Notes under the pieces: generated by a model
What the model saw: only the letters and a program-made list of their open reading frames with translations
What the model was told of the DNA's origin: nothing
The model's database searches: none
Made by a program: the position numbers and the translations under genes
Part shown: one piece after another, positions 57,395-64,000 of the stretch
How the letters are laid out: each line of letters starts with the position of its first letter
Position numbering within the stretch: the stretch's first letter is position 1
NCBI GenBank assembly: GCA_013373375.1
Contig: JABXHY010000009.1
Location: 248,001 to 312,000 of the forward strand
Source: Gammaproteobacteria bacterium
GTDB taxonomy: Bacteria > Pseudomonadota > Gammaproteobacteria > Enterobacterales > Kangiellaceae
Length of the DNA stretch: 64,000 nt
Direction of reading: 5' to 3'

Positions 57395-57859
57395 ATGACC
57401 AACACTGTTGAAGTAATACAAGCAACACTTGACCATATCGAGCAGCTAGCTCCAATGTTTAATGAGTATCGCCAATTTTATAAACAACCCGATAATTTGA
57501 ATGGTTGCAAAGAGTTTTTGACAGCTCGGATTGAACGGCAAGAGTCGGTTGCTTTTATTGCGTTTGTCGATGGGGCCCCTTCTGGGTTTATTCATTTGTA
57601 CCCTGGCTTCTCCTCTGTCTATATGAAACCACTATGGACTATGAATGATCTCTATGTACGCTCAAGTGCCAGACGTCAAGGAGTGGGCTTTGCTTTACTC
57701 GATCAAGCTAAAGCTATGGCCTTAGAGACAGGCGCTATCTTGGTTAAGTTATCGACAGAGCAACGCAATATAGCCGCGCAAAAAGTTTATGAATCAAAAG
57801 GGTATAAAAAGGATACAACTTTTCTTCACTACATTTTGCCACTCAAAGAAAATCTTTAA
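57395..57859 (+). CDS. GNAT family N-acetyltransferase
   Basis: A 154-residue acetyltransferase. The acetyl-CoA loop is ARRQGVGFALLDQAKAMA, preceded by the DLYVRSSA strand, and the C terminus has the LSTEQRNIAAQKVYESKGYKKD pattern in which NIAAQKVYES marks the end of the fold. The substrate is unknown. It is divergent from tmcA and stands alone. Confidence 0.85.
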   Translation: MTNTVEVIQATLDHIEQLAPMFNEYRQFYKQPDNLNGCKEFLTARIERQESVAFIAFVDGAPSGFIHLYPGFSSVYMKPLWTMNDLYVRSSARRQGVGFALLDQAKAMALETGAILVKLSTEQRNIAAQKVYESKGYKKDTTFLHYILPLKENL

Positions 57860-57861
57860 GC

Positions 57862-57886
57862 AAAAAAATGGCACCTATTGGTGCCA
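57862..57886 (-). terminator. Rho-independent terminator after the small coiled-coil gene
   Basis: TGGCACC and GGTGCCA form a perfect 7-bp stem with a 4-base loop; on the - strand it runs into seven T. It may also serve the converging GNAT gene weakly. Confidence 0.88.
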
Positions 57887-57924
57887 AAGTATTGTATCGA
57901 GAGGTCGTTAATTAGTTAAAGCAG

Positions 57925-58128
57925 CTAAGAGGATAGCTTAGAGTCTATTTTCTCGATTTCTTTCAAAGCATGTTGCATCAGTGCATTCAACACATCCGCA
58001 TTTTCAAGCTGTTGGGCTCGTTCTTCTGAATCCGCAGGCAGTCCACTTTTGAAATCTTGTTTAATTGCTTCAACTCTTTCTTGAAGTGTTTGCCTTTGTC
58101 GCAATAGTTTTTCTCGTTCGCTGCTCAT
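57925..58128 (-). CDS. Small helical protein of unknown function
   Basis: A 67-residue, highly charged, probably coiled-coil protein (repeated Glu/Lys/Gln, heptad-like leucines in QRQTLQERVEAIKQDFK and LNALMQHALKEIEKID). The ATG is two codons after a TTG that would extend the frame; AAGAG lies eight bases before it. It has its own terminator. No family is recognised. Confidence 0.6.
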   Translation of the reverse strand: MSSEREKLLRQRQTLQERVEAIKQDFKSGLPADSEERAQQLENADVLNALMQHALKEIEKIDSKLSS

Positions 58129-58258
58129 AGTCAATGCTCTTGTTTAAATCTTCAATACAAAGTGAGTCCAACAGAAGCTCACTTTCGCTTTAGTGTAAAG
58201 ATTTAATCAGATCTGCCATTGACTCAGATCAACTCGGTATTACTTATGCACTCTAAGA

Positions 58259-59437
58259 TTATGTCAGTTGCATAGCCGACTTTATGCCTTTAACCGCTTG
58301 CTTTATGCGATGTTCGTTTTCGATAAGTGCTATACGAACATACTCGTCCCCGTATTCACCAAATCCAATGCCAGGAGACACAGCTACTTTAGCTTCTTTT
58401 AATAACCATTTCGCAAACTCCAAGGATCCCATAGCACGATACGGCTCTGGAATTTTCGCCCAGACAAACATAGTCGCTTTTGGCTTTTCGACCGCCCATC
58501 CAATCCTATTTAAGCCTTCACAAAGTGCATCTCGGCGACGCTTGTAGCGTTGGCGAATTTCTTCAACGCAATCTTGAGGTCCTTCGAGAGCTTGAATAGC
58601 CGCAACCTGCATTGGTGTAAATATCCCATAGTCCAGGTAAGACTTGAGTCGTGCAAGCGCGTGAATTAACGTTGGGTTTCCGCAGCAAAATCCTAACCTC
58701 CAGCCTGGCATGTTGTAACTTTTGGATAATGAATAAAATTCGACCGCAACATCTTTGGCGCCCTCGACCTGTAATATTGACGGTGCCTTATAACCGTCAA
58801 ACACTATGTCGGCATAGGCGAGATCTTGCACCACCCAGATCTCATGTTGTTTCGCTAATGCAACGACTCGTTCAAAAAAACTGATATCAACAGTGTCCGT
58901 AGTGGGGTTTGCAGGAAAGTTGAGCAGCAACATTTTCGGCTTAGGCCAGGTCATTCGTAGCGTTTTCTCAACATCGTTAAAAAACTGCTCTCGCTCAATC
59001 GCTGGAACATGAAGGATTTCAGCTCCCGCAATCACAAAGCCATACGGATGAATCGGGTATGCTGGGTTGGGCACAATCACAGAGTCACCCCGCTCCATAG
59101 TTGCTAGCGCCAGATGCGCCAGACCCTCTTTAGAACCTATGGTGACAATGGCCTCAGTTTCAAAATCAAGTTCAACCTGGTAATTTCTTTGGTACCAGTT
59201 ACAAATAGCTTTCCGCAAACGCGGGATCCCTTTTGATTGCGAATAACGATGCGTTCGCGGATCTTGAGTTGCCTCTATCATTTTATCGACAATGTGCTGC
59301 GGCGTTGGCTGATCAGGGTTGCCCATACTAAAATCGATAATATCTTCGCCACGCGCTCGAGCCGCCTGCTTGAGCTCTCCTACGACATTGAAGACATAAG
59401 GCGGTAAACGTTTAATTCGCCCGAATTCTCGCTCCAT
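58259..59437 (-). CDS. alaC: Alanine transaminase (AlaC)
   Basis: A class I/II PLP aminotransferase closely matching AlaC (YfdZ), which interconverts pyruvate and alanine with glutamate. The 392 residues begin [11 protein letters not shown], include [12 protein letters not shown] and the PLP lysine Lys239 in [11 protein letters not shown], and follow E. coli AlaC through the ALIEN block near the C terminus. AGGAG precedes the ATG. It is a single gene. Confidence 0.94.
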   Translation of the reverse strand: MEREFGRIKRLPPYVFNVVGELKQAARARGEDIIDFSMGNPDQPTPQHIVDKMIEATQDPRTHRYSQSKGIPRLRKAICNWYQRNYQVELDFETEAIVTIGSKEGLAHLALATMERGDSVIVPNPAYPIHPYGFVIAGAEILHVPAIEREQFFNDVEKTLRMTWPKPKMLLLNFPANPTTDTVDISFFERVVALAKQHEIWVVQDLAYADIVFDGYKAPSILQVEGAKDVAVEFYSLSKSYNMPGWRLGFCCGNPTLIHALARLKSYLDYGIFTPMQVAAIQALEGPQDCVEEIRQRYKRRRDALCEGLNRIGWAVEKPKATMFVWAKIPEPYRAMGSLEFAKWLLKEAKVAVSPGIGFGEYGDEYVRIALIENEHRIKQAVKGIKSAMQLT

Positions 59438-59635
59438 ACTGGACTCCTAATATTTTTAATATCGAATTCTTATTAAAACGACCTTCTAACTAAGTATTAC
59501 TGACCTATGAACGTATTGAAAATAGCCATTTGTTACTAGACCTTCATATTTATTTTGAACGTTTAGTATTTATTAAGTCTTTGTTCAGTTTACTTTTCCT
59601 AAACTGTGCTTAACAGTGAATAGGAGGACTTATTT

Positions 59636-60442
59636 ATGAAACTATCAGCTTTAGTAGCAAGTTCAGCACTTGCTCTGATGTTGGTTCAACCAACGGTTGA
59701 AGCACGAGACAATGGTGATCGTGGCAACCGAGCCAGCAGCAGTCATCAACAGCACAGCCGACAGCATAATCGACAACAGCGTCGTAGCGAACATCGCTCT
59801 CAACGACAAAACAGCCGTGTTGAAAGCAATCGACGAGATTCCAGCTACCGCGACTCTAGCCGACTCAATGCAAGCGAGCGAGATAGCCACGTTCGAGATC
59901 AGCGCAGCGAAAGACATCAAAATAGAGTTGGAGAACCTGATCGACAGGTAACGCAAAGAGATAATAGTCGTCAAGACAATCGCGCCCACCGTGATCGTAA
60001 AGATTCAAAGGTAAGGCATGAGCGTCATTCTCGAAAACACGATGCGAAGCATCGCGAGTCGAATCGACGTCATGGAAATCATTCGGAAAAGCGAAAACAT
60101 CGAAGTGAATGGAGACAATCGCACCAAACTGGTTTGCAGAAAAAGTATCGACACTACGATCGACATCGCAATGGCTGGCATCGTGACCACTACAAACATT
60201 GGCGAAAAAAATACCGTCACGCAAGCCACTACCATAACTATTACCGAAATGGTTACTACTATCGCCCTTATCATGGGCACTATGTAAGAGTTCACACGCA
60301 CTATCCGGTATGGGTTTACGATTATTACTACGACTATTTGGATGCCCACTATCACAACCACTTATGCCCACACTGGCACTTTAAAGTGGACTGGGAAGAC
60401 GTAGCGTTTGGTGTGATTCTTGGTGCTCTACTGGTTGATTAA
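59636..60442 (+). CDS. His/Arg/Tyr-rich exported protein
   Basis: A 268-residue protein with a clear signal peptide (to about residue 23, ending VEA). The mature part has three zones: an Arg/Ser/Gln/Asn/Asp-rich stretch (about 24-130), a Lys/Arg/His-rich stretch (about 130-195), and a Tyr/His-rich stretch (about 195-250, with HSHYHNYYRNGYYYRPY-type sequence), ending in a conserved-looking hydrophobic tail VAFGVILGALLVD. The end resembles small exported proteins of the RcnB or YXWGXW type, but no family is assigned. AGGAG lies upstream. A role in metal or nucleic acid binding is inferred from composition only. Confidence 0.7.
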   Translation: MKLSALVASSALALMLVQPTVEARDNGDRGNRASSSHQQHSRQHNRQQRRSEHRSQRQNSRVESNRRDSSYRDSSRLNASERDSHVRDQRSERHQNRVGEPDRQVTQRDNSRQDNRAHRDRKDSKVRHERHSRKHDAKHRESNRRHGNHSEKRKHRSEWRQSHQTGLQKKYRHYDRHRNGWHRDHYKHWRKKYRHASHYHNYYRNGYYYRPYHGHYVRVHTHYPVWVYDYYYDYLDAHYHNHLCPHWHFKVDWEDVAFGVILGALLVD

Positions 60443-60455
60443 TCAACCAGAGAGC
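60426..60455. repeat. Palindrome over the stop codon
   Basis: CTGGTTGATTAATCAACCAG (60431-60450) is a perfect palindrome whose centre includes the TAA stop of the exported protein gene. Short flanking GCTCT/AGAGC arms extend it across a one-base bulge. There is no T-run, so it is not a classical terminator. Confidence 0.7.
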
Positions 60456-60555
60456 CAGTTAAAAATAAACAACGGTTTTTCATAGGTAGTCCCCAACCCC
60501 TTGGCCGAGCCAACATTGAGTTACTCTCCATCAAAGCCGGCCTTTTTTATTCTCT

Positions 60556-60587
60556 AACCATGATGAGTTCACTTTCTCATCATGGTT
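60556..60587. repeat. Perfect 12-bp stem-loop
   Basis: AACCATGATGAG and CTCATCATGGTT pair perfectly around an 8-base loop. No T-run follows on either strand. Confidence 0.75.
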
Positions 60588-60597
60588 ACTTTCGAAT

Positions 60598-60664
60598 ACG
60601 GTCGCTCTCAAACTCAGCAATGAGTCAAAAACGTAACAACCAAGACGCGTATGAGAGCGACCGT
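60598..60664. repeat. 13-bp inverted repeat with 41-base spacer
   Basis: ACGGTCGCTCTCA and TGAGAGCGACCGT are perfect inverse copies. The spacer contains a small nested CTCA/TGAG pairing, so the whole could fold as one branched structure. Confidence 0.75.
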
Positions 60665-60759
60665 GCTAAATTTCATCATCTGAATAAGAATAGAAAAGTT
60701 GGACGTGTAAGTTCTAGTTAAAACGCTCGCTAAAATTAACTGTTTTGTATCAGGACGGT

Positions 60760-61068
60760 TTATTTACTTGTTAATTTGATTACCAGTTTAACGATTAGTA
60801 CAGTAAACCCAGCTAATATAAGTGCTTGCGCGAGTATCATACTTCCTGATTTATAGTCGATACAGCTATCAATAGCCTCGATAAAATTACTGGCAATATA
60901 AAACTCACACTTTTCACTTTTACTATTAAAATATGCTTCTAAAAAATGAAGAGAAATTCCAATTTTAATAACAAAAATAGAGTAGCTATAAGCACGCTTT
61001 TGATTTGAAAGCTTAATCGAATAATAGATTGCTACAATCACCGTTAAGATATTAACAACCCATATCAT
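60760..61068 (-). CDS. Small membrane protein of unknown function
   Basis: A 102-residue protein with hydrophobic segments at about 3-18, 29-47 and 76-97, and two cysteines (KCEFY and SCIDYK) between them. AGGAATAA precedes the ATG. It follows the lipoprotein gene by 20 bases on the same strand. No family is recognised. Confidence 0.5.
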   Translation of the reverse strand: MIWVVNILTVIVAIYYSIKLSNQKRAYSYSIFVIKIGISLHFLEAYFNSKSEKCEFYIASNFIEAIDSCIDYKSGSMILAQALILAGFTVLIVKLVIKLTSK

Positions 61069-61088
61069 TTTAATTATTCCTGCTCAGC

Positions 61089-61514
61089 CTATCTAGAAGT
61101 CACTTCGAAGGAAGCTTTTTCGATCAACTGCTCGCCTGAATACTTTTGTGCACTAAGTTCCTTTCCATCCATAGCTAAAACAAATTTATAGGCGCCATTT
61201 TCTTCTTGGCTAAAAAAACTGCCATCAATATTCATAGAAAAATAGTTACCTTCAAAGCCTTTCCATTTCAATTTTACGCCTTTCGATAAATCAAAAGTAT
61301 TCATTATCGCAGTATTCGAGTAACCATATTCGATATCCCCAAACTCATAAACTTTCCCATCAGCATCTAATGTAACATCATAAATATTACTAGCACTATA
61401 ATTACTGAACATAAGATCATTTTCCCAACCACTGCAACTGGTCAGCACCAACACGAAGGTTGAAACAAGAAGAGTCTTATAAAGAGCTTGGAATGTGGGA
61501 ATTTGCTGTTTCAT
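61089..61514 (-). CDS. Lipoprotein of unknown function
   Basis: A 141-residue protein with a lipoprotein signal ending in LVLTSC (lipidated Cys27). The mature part appears beta-rich and acidic, with repeats of aromatic residues. GAGA precedes the ATG. It lies between the PH-domain pair and a small membrane protein on the same strand. I recognise no family. Confidence 0.58.
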   Translation of the reverse strand: MKQQIPTFQALYKTLLVSTFVLVLTSCSGWENDLMFSNYSASNIYDVTLDADGKVYEFGDIEYGYSNTAIMNTFDLSKGVKLKWKGFEGNYFSMNIDGSFFSQEENGAYKFVLAMDGKELSAQKYSGEQLIEKASFEVTSR

Positions 61515-61593
61515 TTTTTGAATCTCATTCTTTTCAAAGCCTAAGTCAGATTATTCAAATAGAGTAAAGCCACACATTAAACATCTTTCATAC

Positions 61594-63321
61594 TCACTTC
61601 CAAGTATATTGTGTATGACTCACTCGGTCGTAAAGATCATCTATTAGCTTCTGAGCTATATGAGTATCAAGGAAACGAACGGACACTAAATGACGGCCTA
61701 AATCTAATCCGGCAACATCAACCGCTACATTTGCCATATTATTACGACGATCAAAAAAGCCTTGATTAAACTCAACCGATTGAATTTTAGTAAGCGGTAC
61801 GATAGTTCGATGTTTTATAAGCCAACCACTCTCGTAAATTAATGCATTAGATGTCCAACCATAACGCATATTAGCCACTGTCTTTTTTGAATAGAGAATA
61901 ATAAGTGGTACCAGCGCGGCTAAACTGAAAGTCCACCAATGAAATTGAAACGCCAAAGGAACGCTAACCAACAGTAAAACTAAACAGTAAATACGGGTCA
62001 GTCTTCGCCAGGCTCGTTGCGCGACAGGTTGCCATTGTTTCACCTCATAATCGATGCTCGGTTGAAGCTGCATACAAAACTCATCAACTTTGCTTCGCTC
62101 AATAATCGGAGCAACCCATCTGAATACTTTTTTCTGTTCACCTTGAGATGAATTTGCGTTTCCTCCAGCCGTCGCAACTCGAATAGCAGCACGTTCAAAG
62201 TATCGATGTAAAATATTCTCTGACATTGATATCAATTGAATTCTCTGTTGCGGGACTGTTGCGTGTATTTGCGTAATAAGTCCGTAAGAAGCTGCGAGTT
62301 TATCGCTATGATTAATTAACTTGAAGCCATAGTATGTAACTACCATAAAGATAATTGATAGCGTTCGTATAAAAATAACAAACGCGATAACACCAAACAA
62401 TATTCCTGCAAAAATGCCAAGTGGATGACTAAAGTCAATATCCACAGAGTCAAACCAAGGGTTAATATAGTCTTCCAATCGTTCAAAAAATTTATCCAGA
62501 GTCCTCGTTTGCCCTAGAATACCAAACGCAAATGCAACGACAACCATTCCTTTGTTAGAAATCAAACCCGCTTTAACCAGCTCAATTAAAGGCAGTTGAA
62601 GTAGTTCTTTTTGCTGTGAATTATCTTTTATAAAAGAACTGCTTTCTTCAACAGAACCCTTCTCATCAAAAAAACCGCTTGTTTGATCGTTTTGAGAAAT
62701 TGATTCTTTATCGTCATTAGATGATTCGGCAGCCGCTTTTGCCGAGAGTATTTTTGCTCTAATTTGCTCGACTGCACTCAAAGAAATAACTCGCATCACA
62801 GCCTCAGCTTTTCCTCCACTCGCAGATTCGAGCTCAAGCTGTGCAACACCGAGTATTCGATGCAAAGGATTTCGAGATAGATTTAAATTTTGGATTCGCT
62901 CATACTTAACATGACGAACATTTTTTACAAATACGCCTTCCTTGATAACAATTTCATTTTCTTCGAGTGAATAACGATAAACCCAATATTGAATTATCGC
63001 GAAGCCAACTGCAGGTATTACAAAAAAAGTTCCTATAAACTCAAAGTTATCACCACCTCCTGCAAAAATGGCAATGAGAATAGGAATGAAAAAGCTTTTA
63101 ACAAACTCTATTACAATGAACAACCACGACATTGGATGAAGCCGTAAACCCTCCGTCAATGAATCATTTTTAGAACCTGATGCCATTGGCACTCTCTTTG
63201 GGTTTACAGATTCATCATTCATTCTCGAAGAAGAGCCAAGGTTATTTTCTTGTGGTGATTTTTCCAAAGTATCTACCCTTCCATGAATTTCAGAGCTGTC
63301 GTCGCTTACTTGCTTGTTCAT
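61594..63321 (-). CDS. YdbT-like membrane protein with repeated PH (bPH2) domains
   Basis: A 575-residue inner membrane protein. Paired hydrophobic segments recur (about 70-110, 245-335, 430-465), each followed by a bacterial PH-like domain: one with VKYERIQNLNLSRNPLHRILGVAQLEL, one with ATVPQQRIQLISMSENILHRYFERAAIRV, and one with RTIVPLTKIQSVEFNQGFFDRRNNMANVAVDVAG. This three-domain layout matches YdbT-type proteins. Its ATG overlaps the stop of the upstream YdbS-like gene by 4 bases, so the two likely form a complex. A charged linker near 195-235 is unusually long. Confidence 0.8.
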   Translation of the reverse strand: MNKQVSDDSSEIHGRVDTLEKSPQENNLGSSSRMNDESVNPKRVPMASGSKNDSLTEGLRLHPMSWLFIVIEFVKSFFIPILIAIFAGGGDNFEFIGTFFVIPAVGFAIIQYWVYRYSLEENEIVIKEGVFVKNVRHVKYERIQNLNLSRNPLHRILGVAQLELESASGGKAEAVMRVISLSAVEQIRAKILSAKAAAESSNDDKESISQNDQTSGFFDEKGSVEESSSFIKDNSQQKELLQLPLIELVKAGLISNKGMVVVAFAFGILGQTRTLDKFFERLEDYINPWFDSVDIDFSHPLGIFAGILFGVIAFVIFIRTLSIIFMVVTYYGFKLINHSDKLAASYGLITQIHATVPQQRIQLISMSENILHRYFERAAIRVATAGGNANSSQGEQKKVFRWVAPIIERSKVDEFCMQLQPSIDYEVKQWQPVAQRAWRRLTRIYCLVLLLVSVPLAFQFHWWTFSLAALVPLIILYSKKTVANMRYGWTSNALIYESGWLIKHRTIVPLTKIQSVEFNQGFFDRRNNMANVAVDVAGLDLGRHLVSVRFLDTHIAQKLIDDLYDRVSHTQYTWK

Positions 63322-63977
63322 ACCGCATCATGTTGCTCTTGATTTAGCAGCTTATCTCGAACATCAACAGCGGTACCGAAAGCAATGCCAGTTAAGTTAA
63401 CCGATGCATTCATAGTTCCAGCAGTATGTATTACTAGCTCTGCGATTGAGTAGTTTCGTTGAATGGGCCCTTGGGTAACATCAATGTGCTGAACACGGCT
63501 TCTCGGTACAGCGTATTGTTTTCGAAAAATAATGCCTTGGTAAATAAATAGGCCCTGATCGTCAAAGCGCCATCGCGTTCTTAAAAACTTTAATTTCGGA
63601 TAAGCAAACACAAGCCAATAGAAGAATCCGATTAGCCCTATGATCTCCAAAGCTATCCACCACCACTCAGGCCAAATCGCTTTTGAAATTAAGAAAATTA
63701 TCTGGCCAATCATTAAGGCAACAAAAATGACAGCAAAAACAATTGCTTCAGAAATTTTAAAATAGGGTAACGCGCCGGGAGCAAGTGGCAATGTTGGCTT
63801 TTGTCCAGCTTCAAAAACGGTATGTTTTTCATCCACAATGGTGTGATGTTGAGCACCGACCGTATCAGATCCACTCCAGCTTGCAGCAACAAATTCATTA
63901 TCAACAACATTAGAACTTTCAGCAGAGTTATCTACCGTTTCAGCTTCTGTAATTGAAGACTCTTTACCGCCAGTCAT
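63318..63977 (-). CDS. YdbS-like membrane protein with a PH (bPH2) domain
   Basis: A 219-residue protein with two membrane helices (about 77-97 and 103-123), then one PH-like domain with PRSRVQHIDVTQGPIQRNYSIAELVIHTAG, the YdbS pattern. The first 60 residues are acidic and low in complexity, longer than usual for the family. The gene overlaps the YdbT-like gene, forming the standard pair. Function is unknown; related proteins are linked to membrane stress or secretion. Confidence 0.8.
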   Translation of the reverse strand: MTGGKESSITEAETVDNSAESSNVVDNEFVAASWSGSDTVGAQHHTIVDEKHTVFEAGQKPTLPLAPGALPYFKISEAIVFAVIFVALMIGQIIFLISKAIWPEWWWIALEIIGLIGFFYWLVFAYPKLKFLRTRWRFDDQGLFIYQGIIFRKQYAVPRSRVQHIDVTQGPIQRNYSIAELVIHTAGTMNASVNLTGIAFGTAVDVRDKLLNQEQHDAV

Positions 63978-64000
63978 ATTGCTTATCCTATTCTACCGTT

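Larger units (their letters stand above)
60443..60759. other. 317-base hairpin-rich gap
   Basis: No gene is supported. It holds a possible weak terminator (GGCCG pairing with CGGCC before six T, 60503-60548), a perfect 12-bp stem-loop (60556-60587) and a 13-bp inverted repeat (60598-60610 with 60652-60664). It may contain a structured RNA. Confidence 0.6.

Noticed and set aside
59663-60371. Several long open frames overlapping the His/Arg-rich gene on both strands
   Set aside because: They follow from the repeated CGA/CAT/CAC codon content of the real gene, which alone has a signal peptide and ribosome-binding site.

Overview
The window is ordinary-looking chromosome of a moderately AT-rich Gram-negative bacterium, almost certainly a gammaproteobacterium. 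The evidence is the gene order sfsA-dksA-gluQ-pcnB-folK-panB-panC, a bioBFHCD operon with bioH inside it, PBP1b, PepB, SrkA, TmcA, AlaC and a glnK-amtB pair, together with porins, a TonB-dependent receptor and several lipoproteins. A marine genus near Kangiella or Aliikangiella would fit, but that is a guess from gene content. I see no tRNA, rRNA, CRISPR array, insertion sequence or prophage.

Layout. 0-2.6 kb: the end of kynureninase, kynurenine 3-monooxygenase and a membrane-anchored alpha/beta hydrolase (tryptophan to 3-hydroxyanthranilate branch). 2.6-11.2 kb: HIT hydrolase, PBP1b, ThpR, a DUF945 protein, PepB, RibA, a second anchored hydrolase and a small Rieske protein. 11.3-19.1 kb: sfsA, dksA, gluQ, pcnB, folK, a deoxynucleoside kinase, panB, panC and a TerB-like membrane protein, all on the + strand. 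19.2-24.7 kb: a DHH phosphoesterase, a hexahaem lipoprotein cytochrome, a YkgJ cysteine-cluster protein and a small lipoprotein. 24.8-30.8 kb: a four-gene operon on the - strand (zinc-ribbon metallopeptidase, circularly permuted ATP-grasp, alpha-E protein, and a large membrane protein with two GIDE-like modules and a LemA domain). 31.2-35.3 kb: a lipoprotein amidohydrolase followed by two unrelated-looking porins. 35.4-38.2 kb: a PH-like membrane protein and a TonB-dependent receptor. 38.4-43.8 kb: the biotin operon plus one downstream unknown. 43.9-50.8 kb: ComF, a MATE transporter, SrkA, a double CDGSH protein, amtB, glnK and a YeeZ-like epimerase. 50.9-59.4 kb: a MarR regulator and beta-lactamase-fold hydrolase with a clear operator, small unknowns, a SUKH protein after tmcA, a GNAT and AlaC. 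59.6-64 kb: a His/Arg/Tyr-rich exported protein, a hairpin-rich gap, a lipoprotein and a pair of YdbS/YdbT-like PH-domain membrane proteins.

How it works together. Most of the window is housekeeping: cofactor synthesis (biotin, pantothenate, folate, riboflavin), RNA processing and modification, cell-wall synthesis and nitrogen uptake. The glnK-amtB promoter has a sigma-54 -24/-12 element with an NtrC-like palindrome at the expected distance. The less explained parts are the ATP-grasp/alpha-E/metallopeptidase/GIDE-LemA operon, which looks like a peptide- or protein-modifying system with its own membrane component and is the best candidate for an undescribed system; the amidohydrolase-porin operon; the hexahaem lipoprotein; and the basic, histidine-rich exported protein.
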